From positions 186,001 through 250,000 of the forward strand of contig NZ_JAFCJX010000007.1 in the NCBI RefSeq assembly GCF_018130695.1: a DNA stretch of 64,000 nt, in the 5' to 3' direction. This document shows, in pieces, positions 8,078 to 18,930 of the stretch; within the stretch, counting starts at the first letter, position 1, and each line of letters begins with the position of its first letter. Under the pieces are notes generated by a model that was given only the letters and a program-made list of their open reading frames with translations, was not told the origin of the DNA and ran no database searches. This DNA comes from Bradyrhizobium jicamae. Its GTDB lineage: Bacteria > Pseudomonadota > Alphaproteobacteria > Rhizobiales > Xanthobacteraceae. Made by a program: the position numbers and the translations under genes.

Positions 8078-11000
8078 CTAATGCTGGGCGGCAAGCACGG
8101 CGGCGCGCTTCGCGATCGGCTTGCCCTTGGCTGGGGCTGGGGTTGCCGCCGCCGGCTTCGCCGGTACGCCATCCCAGCCGCCGGCGGGGGCTGCGACATT
8201 GACGGCATCGTCGGGCTGCGGCTCGGGGGTAAAGGTCTGGATCGCGAGCTTGGCGGCCGCGAGCGACTGCGGATCGAGGCGTTTTGCCACATCGTCGCGC
8301 TTGTGGCCGGCGTCGGCGTCGCCCTGGGCGGCCGCGAGGCTGAACCACTTGAAGGATTCGGCGAGGTTCTGTTCGACGCCGATGCCGCGGGCATAGAGGA
8401 TGCCGAGGTTGAACTGGCTGTCGGCGACGCCGCGATCGGCGGCCTTGCGGAACCACTGCGCCGCGCTCTTGTAGTTGGCGCCCTTGCCGCCGCCATCGGC
8501 GTCGAGCACGGCGAGGTTATGCATCGCCTTGGCATTGCCGCGCTCCGCGGCCTGCACGTAGTAGCGCCGCGCGACGTCGGCGTCGCGCTTCACGCTGAGG
8601 CCCTTCTCGTAGAAGGTGCCGAGCCGGAACACCGCCGGGATCACGCCGGCCTGCGCCGCGCGGTCATACCATTTTGCGGCTTCGTCGAGATTGGATTGAA
8701 CGCCCTTGCCTTCGGCATAGCGCAGGCCGACCTCATAGGCCGCCGCCGGATCGCCTTTCAGCGCAGCTGTGCGCAGCGCCGGTCCGCCGATCGCATCAGG
8801 CAGCTTTTCGTTCGCAGGGATCTGGATCATCGAGAGCTTGCCGGGCACGCGCGGCTGGCTCGGAATCGTGCCGGTGACATCAGCGGCGGGCGCAGCCGGT
8901 GTTGCCGCGGGCGCTTCCTGCGGCGCGGGCATCGCCGCCGCAGCCTGGGGGATCGCGACCTGCGCGCTGTCGAGCGTGTTCGGCGCCGACGAGTTGTTGG
9001 ACTGCTTGCCGAGCGGGGTCGGCGAGGTCATCGAGGGCGCGGGCGCAGCCGGAGGCGCGGCTGGCGCTGTTACAGCCGAGTTCTCCGCAGGGGTCTGCGG
9101 CTTCGGCGCCGGCGCGGAATTCTCCATCGGCGGCATCTGCGGCGGCTCGCCAGTGTCGAGCAGGCTCATCGCCATCTTGAAGGTGCCGAGCACGATCACA
9201 ACGACGCTCGCGCCGACCAGCAGCGAACGGATCTTCGAGGTAATGGTCGAGGGCTCGCCGTCGGCCGGCGCCTTGATCGTGGCGGTTGCCTGCGCCTTGG
9301 CCTTGTCCGCCTTGTCGGCCTTGTCCTTGGCTTTCGCAGCGGCCTTGCTGGCGGCGCGCGTGGCCTTTTCGTTCACCGGCTGCGCGGCAGCGGCTTGCGC
9401 GGCGCGGCGCGCGGCGGCGATGAAGCTCGAGGTCGAGACCGGCTCCTTCTTGCCGGCGGGAATCTCGCTGATCGCATTCTCGGAGGCGGCGATCCGCTCC
9501 GAGGGCGACGCGTTGCGGCCCACGGGGCGCGTGCCCGGCTCCAGCGGATGATCCGGCGGCAGCTCGGGCGCGATCGACGCCCGCGGCGGCGGCGGCGCGG
9601 CGTGCGGCTCGAGGATTTCGCTGATCGCGCGCGGCGGCATCGGCGGCACCGGGGGCGGTGCCGGCATCGCGGGCGGCTGCGCGGCATGGAAATCGCGCGG
9701 CGCGGCGGCAAAGTGCTCCTGCGCCAGCGCCGGGTTCGGCAGTTCGGGCTTGAAAGGCTCAGGCCTGAAGGGCTCGGGCGCATAGGCCTGCGGCATCGGC
9801 GGCCGCGGCATTTCGACGTAAGCCTCGACCGGCGCATGCACGGGTGCGGGCGCGGGCGCTGCCGGCGGCGGCGCGGTGCGCACCGCGCGCAGATCGTTCT
9901 CGATCATCGCGAGGCGATCGACGACGTGACCGAGCGTGTTGTGCACCGTCTCCAGCGAATCCTGGGTGCGGCGATCGGTTTCCGACTGGGTGAAGCGCAG
10001 ATCGGACAGCTCGCGCTTGACCATGTCGACGATGGTAGGATCCATCATCGGCTGCGGCGCCGGCGGGCTGTAATTGCGCGTGGCATCGGCCAGCGAGGCG
10101 ATGTGGGCGTGCTGCGCCTCGAGATGGCGCATGATGTCATGCAGCCCCTCTTCGACGCGGCCGATATTCGGCGAACGCTGGTCGGACGAGGATTCGATCC
10201 GCTCGATCAGGTAGGCGACGCGCTGCTCGAGATGGGCGATCGCGGAGGCGCTGTCATTGCCGACCTGCAGGCGGTCGATCCGCTCGGACAGCGAGCGCAC
10301 CGCGTTCTCGATGACTTCCGAATTGTCGTTGACGACGGGCCGTTCGCGATTTTCCACCGACGAGGCCAGCGCTGCGATGCGCTGCTCCAGCACCGCAAAA
10401 GCATCGCTGGTGGTGTCCGGGGCGCGCGACATCTGCGCCAGCTGCTCGACGCGGCCCGACAGCATCTGCACGTCGTCGGACAGCCGCACCAGCGCGTCGT
10501 TGGAGGCGACATTGGAGACGATCGCGCGCAGCGCTGAGATCGCGCCTTCGAGCTGATGCACCGTCGACGGATCGTCGTTGGCACGCAGGATCATGTCGAG
10601 CTTGGCGCCGAGATTGCGGATCGCCTCGTCGTAGCCGGTGAGCTGCTCGGCCGGGGTCAGCGAGCGCAACACCTCGCGGATCTCCGAGAGCGCGCGCTCG
10701 ATGCCGTCGAGCGCCTGGCTGTCGGAGCCGGTCTGCTTGGTATCGTCGATCCGGCGGTGCAGCGAGCGGATTTCGTTCTCGATCGATTCGATCGCGCGGC
10801 GCGGCATCGCTTCCGTGATCGCCTGGCGGATCTCGGAGAGCTCGCTGCCGAACGCGGCGATCGATTGCTCGATGTGATCAGGACGCTGCAGCGCCTCGAT
10901 CTGGCTGGTGATCTTGAGCAGGTGCTTTTCGAGCTGCGAGAAGTCCGGACCTGCCGGTGCCACCGGGGACGGCGGCGGAGGCGGCGGGGTGTAGGACGCC

Positions 11001-11743
11001 ATGGGAGCAGCGGCAGGTGCCATCGGGGGCGCCATGGGCGGTGTCGGCTGGACATTGCGCAGCGGCATCCGTTGCGGCGGCGGTGCGTCGAGCTCGTTCT
11101 GGCGCGCGGCGATCTCCGCGATCGCGGAATCGAACGAGGCCGGGCTCAGTGGCGGCGAGGGACGATAGACTTGCGCTGCGGCGCGTTCAACCGCCTCGGC
11201 CTGGCGCTGCCGGTCGGGCATCGGCGGTGCCTGCATCGGCCGGTCCTGCATGGCCCGTTCCTGCATCGAGCGGTCCTGCATCGGCCGCTCTTGCGGCTGG
11301 CGCTCCTGCATTGGCCGCTCTTGGGCCGCCATCTGCGGCTCGCGAGCGGGTGCCGGCTTGGAAATCTGCGACAGCCGCGCATCGAGGCGCGAGATCGCGT
11401 CGTTGAGCTGGCGCGCCACGGTGGGCTGGCCGCGCGGCACATCGGCCCGCGGCGGCTCGAATCGCTGCGTCGGCCGGGACATCTGGTCGATCTGGCGGGT
11501 GATCGCGTCGAGCCGCTGATGGATGTCGGCGACATCACGGCTCTCGCGGCTCGGCATCGGCTGTGGCTGCGGTTGTTGCTGCGGCTGCTGTGAGGGCGCG
11601 CGGAAATCCGGCGGCGCGACGTCACCCATGGTGGACATCAACCAGTCGTTGAGCGACATGCCGGCACGACGCGCGGCTGCCTCGGCCCTTTCGCGGACGG
11701 AGGGATCGATGCCGTCAACACTCCACGATACGCGCGAATTCAT
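8078..11743 (-). CDS. PodJ-like membrane scaffold protein with coiled coil and C-terminal SEL1 repeats
   Basis: A 1221-residue protein. The N-terminus (SWSVDGIDPSVRERAEAAAR) resembles the start of alphaproteobacterial PodJ-type polarity factors. Then come a Met/Gln/Arg/Pro-rich stretch (about 130-180), long heptad-rich coiled coil (about 260-640), a proline-rich region, an Ala/Lys-rich segment, one transmembrane helix (about 838-862) and a periplasmic part. The periplasmic part ends in three or four SEL1-type helical repeats (about 990-1150, for example AAAYEVGLRYAEGKGV). The layout fits a cell-pole scaffold that links the cytoplasm to the cell wall. A TTG six codons upstream is in frame; ATG 11743 is preferred. 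Polarity function is by analogy only. Confidence 0.75.
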   Translation of the reverse strand: MNSRVSWSVDGIDPSVRERAEAAARRAGMSLNDWLMSTMGDVAPPDFRAPSQQPQQQPQPQPMPSRESRDVADIHQRLDAITRQIDQMSRPTQRFEPPRADVPRGQPTVARQLNDAISRLDARLSQISKPAPAREPQMAAQERPMQERQPQERPMQDRSMQERAMQDRPMQAPPMPDRQRQAEAVERAAAQVYRPSPPLSPASFDSAIAEIAARQNELDAPPPQRMPLRNVQPTPPMAPPMAPAAAPMASYTPPPPPPSPVAPAGPDFSQLEKHLLKITSQIEALQRPDHIEQSIAAFGSELSEIRQAITEAMPRRAIESIENEIRSLHRRIDDTKQTGSDSQALDGIERALSEIREVLRSLTPAEQLTGYDEAIRNLGAKLDMILRANDDPSTVHQLEGAISALRAIVSNVASNDALVRLSDDVQMLSGRVEQLAQMSRAPDTTSDAFAVLEQRIAALASSVENRERPVVNDNSEVIENAVRSLSERIDRLQVGNDSASAIAHLEQRVAYLIERIESSSDQRSPNIGRVEEGLHDIMRHLEAQHAHIASLADATRNYSPPAPQPMMDPTIVDMVKRELSDLRFTQSETDRRTQDSLETVHNTLGHVVDRLAMIENDLRAVRTAPPPAAPAPAPVHAPVEAYVEMPRPPMPQAYAPEPFRPEPFKPELPNPALAQEHFAAAPRDFHAAQPPAMPAPPPVPPMPPRAISEILEPHAAPPPPRASIAPELPPDHPLEPGTRPVGRNASPSERIAASENAISEIPAGKKEPVSTSSFIAAARRAAQAAAAQPVNEKATRAASKAAAKAKDKADKADKAKAQATATIKAPADGEPSTITSKIRSLLVGASVVVIVLGTFKMAMSLLDTGEPPQMPPMENSAPAPKPQTPAENSAVTAPAAPPAAPAPSMTSPTPLGKQSNNSSAPNTLDSAQVAIPQAAAAMPAPQEAPAATPAAPAADVTGTIPSQPRVPGKLSMIQIPANEKLPDAIGGPALRTAALKGDPAAAYEVGLRYAEGKGVQSNLDEAAKWYDRAAQAGVIPAVFRLGTFYEKGLSVKRDADVARRYYVQAAERGNAKAMHNLAVLDADGGGKGANYKSAAQWFRKAADRGVADSQFNLGILYARGIGVEQNLAESFKWFSLAAAQGDADAGHKRDDVAKRLDPQSLAAAKLAIQTFTPEPQPDDAVNVAAPAGGWDGVPAKPAAATPAPAKGKPIAKRAAVLAAQH

Positions 11744-11932
11744 GATACCGTCCGGTCCCAACTCCGGCGCCTCACCCTGCGCCTGCAGCCTCCCCGCGCG
11801 TCCCGGTTAAGAGACAAGCCAATTCTGCGCGGAGCGTCTGCCTCAGGTCCTGACTTTTTCCCGTCACGGTAAATAACGGGTTAAGGAATTTGGCCGGCAG
11901 GCCCTAAAGTTAGGGAACTCGGGAACTCGGTC

Positions 11933-12517
11933 TCAGCTGTTGCTTTCGCGCTTGTCGTCGAGCGGCAGCAAATTGCTGCGGCCGGAGATCGCCGACAGGG
12001 CCTCGAGCGCCTCCTCGCACCATTCCACCACCACGCGCTCATGGCGTAGCCCGATCCGCAGGCCGAGCATCTTGCCGAGATCGGCCGGCGAGGCGACGCC
12101 CTGGGGGAGGCGCTTGTTGATCAGCCGCTCGTAACGCTCGTACCGGTCGCGGTGATGCTCCAGCCGGGCCATCAGGTCGGCGCGGAGCGGTTCGATGTCG
12201 ACGCTGTCGAGGGCGCAGAGCCGGACCAGGAGGTCGTCCTTGATCGACGGCGGGACGCTGGGCTTGGCCGCCCAATGCTTGAGCGCGGCGCGGCCTTCCG
12301 CTGTCAGGGTGTAGACCAGCTTGTTGGGCTTGCCGGTCTGGACCACCTCGGTCCCGACCACATGGCCCTTGTCGCGCAGGCGGGACAGCTCGCGGTAGAT
12401 CTGCTGGTGGTCGGCCTTCCAGAAGAAGCCGATCGAGGCGTCGAACGTCTTGGCGAGCTCATAACCCGTCATCGGACGTTCGGTCAGGCAGGCCAGGATT
12501 GCGTCACCGAGTGCCAA
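11933..12517 (-). CDS. PadR-family transcriptional regulator
   Basis: A 194-residue protein with the PadR winged-helix domain (ILACLTERPMTGYELAKTFD ... QIYRELSRLRDKGHV, residues 7-85). A C-terminal helical dimerisation region follows. The motif YELAKTF and the wing TGKPNKLVYTLT are typical. It faces away from the SnoaL-like gene and beta-oxidation cluster at 12668, and a 20-base palindrome lies between them. It may therefore control that gene as well as itself; this is inference. Confidence 0.85.
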   Translation of the reverse strand: MALGDAILACLTERPMTGYELAKTFDASIGFFWKADHQQIYRELSRLRDKGHVVGTEVVQTGKPNKLVYTLTAEGRAALKHWAAKPSVPPSIKDDLLVRLCALDSVDIEPLRADLMARLEHHRDRYERYERLINKRLPQGVASPADLGKMLGLRIGLRHERVVVEWCEEALEALSAISGRSNLLPLDDKRESNS

Positions 12518-12570
12518 CGCCCACCTCCATCATCATCCGTCTCAAGTTCCCTTGACTTTATGCGTCATGG

Positions 12571-12590
12571 TGCATATGCGTCAATATGCA
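12571..12590. promoter_or_regulatory. Candidate PadR operator
   Basis: TGCATAT and ATATGCA form perfect 7-base arms around GCGTCA, in the 150-base gap between the divergent padR gene and the SnoaL-like gene. A further CATATG follows directly. PadR regulators bind extended AT-rich dyads in such positions, so this is a good candidate site. Confidence 0.55.
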
Positions 12591-12667
12591 TATGAGTTCC
12601 GGCGTGCCACCCGTCGTGGCCCCGGATCGGTGATCCAGGCTCTTTAACCCACCTCAGGAGACGTCCG

Positions 12668-13087
12668 ATGACCAGACCGGGCCTCGACAAGTGGTACGCC
12701 TACATGAAGTCCCACGACACCACAGCCCTGTGGGACCTGCTGCACCCCGACGCGGTGTTCGAGAGTCCCGTGGTGCACACCCCGCAGCGCGGCCGCGACA
12801 TCACCTTCAAATATCTCACCAGCGCCGCCAAGGTGCTGGGCGGTCCGACCTTCAAATATCTCGGCGAATGGACCAGCGACACCGGCGCCGTGCTCGAATT
12901 CGAGAACGTGATCGACGGCATCAAGCTCAACGGCGTCGACATCATCACCTTCGATCCTGACGGCCGCATCACGCACTTCAAGGTGATGGTGCGCCCGCTC
13001 AAGGCGATCAACCTGCTGCATCAGCTGATGGGCGAACAGCTCATGAAGCAGACTGGCGGCGCAACGTCGCAAGCACCTTCTCGATAG
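12668..13087 (+). CDS. SnoaL/NTF2-like fold protein
   Basis: A 139-residue single-domain protein. KWYAYMKSHDTTALWDLLHPDAVFESP at the N-terminus and FDPDGRITHFKVMVRP near the C-terminus fit the cone-shaped NTF2/SnoaL fold used by small isomerases, hydrolases and ligand-binding proteins. AGGAG lies 6-8 bases before the ATG. It precedes the acyl-CoA dehydrogenase by 120 bases on the same strand, which suggests a link to acyl-CoA metabolism. No specific reaction can be assigned. Confidence 0.75.
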   Translation: MTRPGLDKWYAYMKSHDTTALWDLLHPDAVFESPVVHTPQRGRDITFKYLTSAAKVLGGPTFKYLGEWTSDTGAVLEFENVIDGIKLNGVDIITFDPDGRITHFKVMVRPLKAINLLHQLMGEQLMKQTGGATSQAPSR

Positions 13088-13207
13088 TCACTGCCGCGGA
13101 CCTCCGGAACCGGATAAGGTCCGTCCCAACAAACCCAAGGAAAACCCAAGGATACGCTGACCGCAATCACCGCCCAACAACGGGCCGCCGTCAGCCGGGA
13201 GAACATC

Positions 13208-14998
13208 ATGCCGACCTACAAAGCCCCCGTCGAAGACGTCAGCTTCCTGTTCAACGACGTCTTCCAGATCGACAAATACGACAACCTTCCGGGCTTCACC
13301 GATGCGTCGGCCGATGTGCGCGAAGCGATCCTCGGCGAAGCCGCCAAGCTAGCTGAGGAAGTGCTGCAGCCGCTCAATCGCGTCGGCGATCTCGAGGGCT
13401 GCAAGCGCGCCGATGACGGCAGCGTCACCACGCCGAAGGGTTTCAAGGACGCCTTCAAGCAGGTCGCCGAAGGCGGCTGGCTCGGGCTTTCCGCGCCGAC
13501 GGAATATGGCGGGCAGGGCCTGCCGGTGACGCTCTCCCAAGCGGTCAACGAATTCCAGATCTCCGCCAACATGGCATTCTCGATGTATGGCGGCCTGACC
13601 ATGGGCGCGACCGCGGCGCTGCTGGTGCACGGCACGCCGGAGCAGAAGAAGACCTACGTGCCCAAGATGGTGGCCGGCGAGTGGACCGGCACCATGAACC
13701 TGACCGAGCCGCATTGCGGCACCGATCTCGGTCTCTTGCGCACCAAGGCGGTGCGCCAGGCCGACGGCAGCTTCAAGATCACGGGCACCAAGATCTTCAT
13801 CTCGGCCGGTGAGCATGACATGACCGAGAACATCATCCATCTCGTGCTCGCGCGCATCGAAGGCGCGCCGGCCGGCATCAAGGGCGTCTCGCTGTTCGTG
13901 GTGCCGAAGGTGCTGGTCAATGCCGACGGTTCGCTCGGGCAGCGTAACGGCGTCACCTGCGGCTCGATCGAGCACAAGATGGGCATCCACGGCAATTCCA
14001 CCTGTGTGATGAACTACGACAACGCCACCGGCTGGCTGATCGGCGAAGAGAACAAGGGCATGCAGGGCATGTTCGTGATGATGAACGAGGCCCGCCTCGG
14101 CGTCGCCGTGCAGGGCCTCGCGCAGTCGGAAGTCGCCTATCAGAACGCGGTCGCCTATGCCCGCGAGCGCATCCAGGGCCGCGCGCTGACCGGGGTCAAG
14201 GCGCCGGACAAGCCGGCCGATCCGATCATCGTGCATCCCGACGTGCGCCGCACGCTGCTCACCATCCGCGCCTTCAACGAGGGTGCGCGCGCCATGGTGA
14301 TCTGGACCGCGCTGAAGAGCGACGTTGCGCATCGCTCGGAAGATCCCAAGGACCGCCAGGCCGCCGACGACCACATGGGCCTGATGACACCGGTGCTGAA
14401 GGGCGTGCTGACCGATACCGGTTTCGCCAACACCGTGTCTGCCCAGCAGATGTTCGGCGGCCATGGCTACATCGCCGAGCAAGGCATGGAGCAGTTCGTG
14501 CGCGATGCCCGCATCGCGATGATCTATGAGGGCGCCAACGGCATCCAGGCGCTCGACCTGGTCGGCCGCAAGCTGCCGCGCGACGGCGGCCGCGCTGCGA
14601 TGGCGTTCTTCGGCGAAGTCGGCGCCTTCGCCAAGGAGCATGGCGCAGACGAAGCGATGAAGCCGTTCATCACGCCGCTCTCGGCCGGGCTCGGTCATCT
14701 GCAGCAGGCGACCGGCTGGTTGATGCAGAACGCGCTGGCCAAGCCCGACAATGCCGGCGCCGCCGCGACCGACTACATGAAGCTGTTCGGCCTCGTCGCG
14801 CTCGCCTACATGTGGGCGAAGATGGCCAAGGTGGCGCAGGACAAGATCGCAGCCTTCGGCACGTCGCAGTATCTCTCGACCAAACTCGTCACCGGCCGCT
14901 TCTACATGGAGAAGCTCTTGCCGGAGACCGCGGTGCATCTCGCCCGCATCCAGAGCGGCAGCGCCACCACGATGGAATTGGCGGCCGAAGCGTTCTGA
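13208..14998 (+). CDS. Acyl-CoA dehydrogenase, large (DmdC/FadE5-like) type
   Basis: A 596-residue protein, longer than the classical 380-residue enzymes because of a C-terminal extension. The N-terminal, middle (MNLTEPHCGTDLG, FAD/substrate binding near 165) and C-terminal dehydrogenase domains are recognisable. YEGANGIQALDLVGRKL carries the likely catalytic base, Glu441. It oxidises acyl-CoA to enoyl-CoA with FAD, passing electrons to ETF. The thiolase and the hydratase/dehydrogenase for the remaining beta-oxidation steps follow on the same strand, so the cluster can run a full cycle. Chain-length preference is not readable. Confidence 0.9.
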   Translation: MPTYKAPVEDVSFLFNDVFQIDKYDNLPGFTDASADVREAILGEAAKLAEEVLQPLNRVGDLEGCKRADDGSVTTPKGFKDAFKQVAEGGWLGLSAPTEYGGQGLPVTLSQAVNEFQISANMAFSMYGGLTMGATAALLVHGTPEQKKTYVPKMVAGEWTGTMNLTEPHCGTDLGLLRTKAVRQADGSFKITGTKIFISAGEHDMTENIIHLVLARIEGAPAGIKGVSLFVVPKVLVNADGSLGQRNGVTCGSIEHKMGIHGNSTCVMNYDNATGWLIGEENKGMQGMFVMMNEARLGVAVQGLAQSEVAYQNAVAYARERIQGRALTGVKAPDKPADPIIVHPDVRRTLLTIRAFNEGARAMVIWTALKSDVAHRSEDPKDRQAADDHMGLMTPVLKGVLTDTGFANTVSAQQMFGGHGYIAEQGMEQFVRDARIAMIYEGANGIQALDLVGRKLPRDGGRAAMAFFGEVGAFAKEHGADEAMKPFITPLSAGLGHLQQATGWLMQNALAKPDNAGAAATDYMKLFGLVALAYMWAKMAKVAQDKIAAFGTSQYLSTKLVTGRFYMEKLLPETAVHLARIQSGSATTMELAAEAF

Positions 14999-15009
14999 GG
15001 AAGCGTTCT

Positions 15010-15065
15010 AAAGCGTTTTCGAGCGAAGTGGATACCGGTTCGCGTGAAGAAAACGCGTCAAACAA
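15010..15065. repeat. Short dispersed palindromic element, family D', copy 1
   Basis: The stretch contains AAGTGGATACCGGTTCGCG flanked by GCGTTTTC and GAAAACGCG, which pair. It closely resembles 37585-37639 and has the same core layout (AAGTGG ... CCGGTT) as the family D copies. It lies between the acyl-CoA dehydrogenase and thiolase genes and may attenuate read-through. Confidence 0.7.
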
Positions 15066-15145
15066 AAGAGAGAATTCGCCGCCGCACCGCTCGCGGCGGC
15101 GCCCCGCTTAGCACTATATTATGATCCTCATATCAGGAGGGCGTC

Positions 15146-16354
<1,209 letters not shown>

Positions 16355-16362
16355 CGAACTGC

Positions 16363-16452
16363 CGTAGGGTGGGCAAAGGCGCGCTTGCGCCGTGCCCACC
16401 ACAACTTGCTGAGCACTTGATGGTGGGCACGCTTCGCTTTGCCCACCCTACG
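16363..16452. repeat. Dispersed palindromic element, family C, copy 1
   Basis: Perfect 16-base outer arms (16363-16378 CGTAGGGTGGGCAAAG, 16437-16452 its reverse complement). An inner pair GTGCCCACCA/TGGTGGGCAC is nested inside. A second copy lies at 44797-44883. It would form a long hairpin in the RNA between the thiolase and hydratase genes. Confidence 0.85.
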
Positions 16453-16506
16453 ATCCGAGACACAACCGCCGCGCCTGAGATGGCTGCCGGCACCGAGGAG
16501 CACCAC

Positions 16507-18732
16507 ATGGCCTACAAGAATTTCAAGCTCGAAACCGACGCCGACGGCATCGCGCTCGTCACCTGGGACATCCCGGGCCGTTCGATGAACGTGCTCGACG
16601 AGACCTCGATCAACGAGATCGAGGACATCGTCAAGACGACCACGGCGGATGCCGCGATCAAGGGCGTCGTGATCACCTCCAGCAAGGAGGCGTTTTGCGC
16701 CGGCGCAGACCTCTCGATGCTCGAGGGCATGAGCCGCACCTATGCGCAGCTCTTGAAGGAGAAGGGCGAGGAAGCTGCCAACACGGTGCTGTTCGAGCAG
16801 AGCCGCCGCTTCTCGCAGGTGTTCCGCTCCATCGAGACCTCCGGCAAGCCGTGGGCGGCCGCGATCAACGGTCTTGCGCTCGGCGGCGGTTTCGAGATCA
16901 CGCTGTCCTGCCACTACCGCGTCGCAGCCGAGAACCCGAAGACCCGGCTCGGCCTGCCCGAGATCAAGGTCGGCCTGTTTCCCGGCGCCGGCGGCACCCA
17001 GCGCGTGCCGCGCATCGTGCCGCCGCAGGATGCGATGCAGCTGCTCTTGAAGGGCGAGGCGATCAATCTTGCCAAGGCCAAGCAACTCAACCTGATCCAC
17101 GCCATCGTTCCCGCCGCCGACATGATCAAGGCCGCCAAGGACTGGATCAAGGGCGGCGGCAAGGCCGTTGCGCCCTGGGATGAGAAGGGCTTCAAGCTGC
17201 CCGGCGGCCCCGTCTTCTCCAAGATGGGCATGCAGATGTTCCCGGCCGGCAACGCGATCTACCGCCGCGAGACCTACGACAATTATCCGGCCGCGCGCGC
17301 GATCATGAGCTGCGTCTATGAGGGCCTGCAGCTGCCGATCGACGCCGCGCTCCGCGTCGAGTCGCGCTACTTCACGCAGATCCTGCGCTCGAACGAAGCG
17401 GCGGCAATGATCCGTTCGCTATTCCTGTCGATGCAGGAATTGAACAAGGGCGCGCGCCGTCCGGCCAACGTGCCGGCGACGAAGATCAAGAAGCTCGCCG
17501 TGATCGGCGCCGGCTTCATGGGCGCCAGCGTCGGTTACGTCTCGGCCCGCGCCGGCCTCGACGTCGTGCTTGTTGATCGCGACCAGGAGAGTGCCGACAA
17601 GGGCAAGGCCCACGCCAAGGGCGTGATCGACGGTCTCGTCGCCAAGGGCCGTGCCAAGCAGGCCGAGGCCGACGCGATCATGGGCCGCATCACGGCGACC
17701 GCCGACTATGCCGCGCTCGCAGAATGCGACCTCGTCATCGAGGCCGTGTTCGAGGATCGCAAGGTCAAGGCCGACACCTTCAGCAAGGCGCAGCAGTATC
17801 TGAAGCCCGGCGTGATCTTCGCCTCCAACACCTCGACCCTGCCGATCACCTCGCTGGCCGAATCCTTCCAGGATCAGGGCCGCTTCATCGGCATCCACTT
17901 CTTCTCGCCGGTCGAGAAGATGATGCTGGTCGAGATCATCATGGGCAAGCATACCGGCGATGCCGCGCTCGCGGCCGCGCTGGACTACGTGCGCACCATC
18001 GGCAAGACGCCGATCGTGGTGAACGACTCCCGAGGCTTCTACGCCAATCGCTGCGTCGGCCGCTACATCGGCGAAGGCAACGAGATGTTCCTCGAAGGCG
18101 TGCCGCCGGCGATGATCGAGAACTGCGCCAAGATGGCCGGCATGCCGGTCGGCCCGCTCTCGCTCTCGGATGAGGTCGCGCTCGATCTCGGCCTCAAGGT
18201 GATGAAGGCGACGGAAGCGGATCTCGGCCCCAACGCCGTCAATCCCGACCAGAAGAAGCTGATGGTCGAGATGGTCGAGAAGCAGGGCCGCCTCGGCCGC
18301 AAGAATTCCAAGGGCTTCTACGACTATCCCGAGAAGGGCAAGGGTCAGAAGAGCCTGTGGCCGGGTTTATCAGCGCTGCAGCCGAAGCAGCTCGACCCTG
18401 ATACGCTCAGCGTCGAGGAGTTGAAGCAGCGCTTCCTGGTGGTGCAGGCGGTGGAAGCCGCGCGCACGGTCGAGGACAATGTCATCACTGACGTGCGCGA
18501 GGCTGATGTCGGCTCGATCCTCGGCTTCGGCTTCGCACCCTTCACCGGCGGCACGCTGTCCTATATCGACTTCATGGGCACGAAGAAGTTCGTTGAGCTC
18601 TGCCACAGCTTCGAGAAGAAATACGGCTCCCGCTTCACGCCGCCGAAGCTGCTGGAAGAGATGGCCGCCAAGGGCGAGACCTTCTACGGCCGCTTCCCGC
18701 CGAAGAAGCCGGTAGCGCAAGCCGCGGAGTAG
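16507..18732 (+). CDS. fadJ: Bifunctional enoyl-CoA hydratase / 3-hydroxyacyl-CoA dehydrogenase
   Basis: A 741-residue two-enzyme protein. Residues 1-200 are a crotonase domain with the oxyanion-hole region [10 protein letters not shown], and with [11 protein letters not shown] and [14 protein letters not shown] holding the two catalytic glutamates. From about residue 328 a Rossmann domain begins ([20 protein letters not shown]), followed by the 3-hydroxyacyl-CoA dehydrogenase domains to about 700. It hydrates enoyl-CoA and oxidises the product with NAD. The ATG at 16507 has GAGGAG 7 bases upstream. An upstream in-frame start would add 67 residues encoded by the repeat element and is rejected. 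It completes the beta-oxidation set with the two genes before it. Confidence 0.92.
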   Translation: MAYKNFKLETDADGIALVTWDIPGRSMNVLDETSINEIEDIVKTTTADAAIKGVVITSSKEAFCAGADLSMLEGMSRTYAQLLKEKGEEAANTVLFEQSRRFSQVFRSIETSGKPWAAAINGLALGGGFEITLSCHYRVAAENPKTRLGLPEIKVGLFPGAGGTQRVPRIVPPQDAMQLLLKGEAINLAKAKQLNLIHAIVPAADMIKAAKDWIKGGGKAVAPWDEKGFKLPGGPVFSKMGMQMFPAGNAIYRRETYDNYPAARAIMSCVYEGLQLPIDAALRVESRYFTQILRSNEAAAMIRSLFLSMQELNKGARRPANVPATKIKKLAVIGAGFMGASVGYVSARAGLDVVLVDRDQESADKGKAHAKGVIDGLVAKGRAKQAEADAIMGRITATADYAALAECDLVIEAVFEDRKVKADTFSKAQQYLKPGVIFASNTSTLPITSLAESFQDQGRFIGIHFFSPVEKMMLVEIIMGKHTGDAALAAALDYVRTIGKTPIVVNDSRGFYANRCVGRYIGEGNEMFLEGVPPAMIENCAKMAGMPVGPLSLSDEVALDLGLKVMKATEADLGPNAVNPDQKKLMVEMVEKQGRLGRKNSKGFYDYPEKGKGQKSLWPGLSALQPKQLDPDTLSVEELKQRFLVVQAVEAARTVEDNVITDVREADVGSILGFGFAPFTGGTLSYIDFMGTKKFVELCHSFEKKYGSRFTPPKLLEEMAAKGETFYGRFPPKKPVAQAAE

Positions 18733-18737
18733 TTAAC

Positions 18738-18868
18738 CAACCTCCCCTTGTAAAGGGGAGGTCGCTTTGCTCGCGAGAGCAAAGCGGGTGGGGATCAAGT
18801 CTCTCACACGGACCGGTGGGCGTGGCTGACCCCCATCCCGACCTTCCCCCTTTCAGGGGGAAGGAGAA
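18738..18868. repeat. Palindromic intergenic element, family A-like
   Basis: CCTCCCCTTGTAAAGGGGAGG is a hairpin at the left end, and CCTTCCCCCTTTCAGGGGGAAGG one at the right end. GGGTGGGG and CCCCATCCC sit between them in opposite orientation. The layout resembles family A but the bases differ. Non-coding. Confidence 0.65.
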
Positions 18869-18879
18869 GAGAAAACAAA

Positions 18880-18909
18880 AAAGGGCCGGATCAATCGATC
18901 CGGCCCTTT
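18880..18909. terminator. Bidirectional intrinsic terminator between fadJ and GST
   Basis: A perfect 13-bp stem (AAAGGGCCGGATC / GATCCGGCCCTTT) has a 4-base loop and is flanked by A-runs on the left and Ts on the right. It sits between two convergent genes and can end transcription from both sides. Confidence 0.9.
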
Positions 18910-18930
18910 CGCTATTCGCGCGGCAAAACC

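Noticed and set aside
7937..10537. 866-codon frame opposite the PodJ-like gene
   Set aside because: Arg- and Gly-rich shadow without any family motif.
13349..14938. 529-codon open frame antisense to the acyl-CoA dehydrogenase
   Set aside because: Arg/His/Ala/Gly-rich without domains; a typical GC-rich shadow of a well-supported gene.
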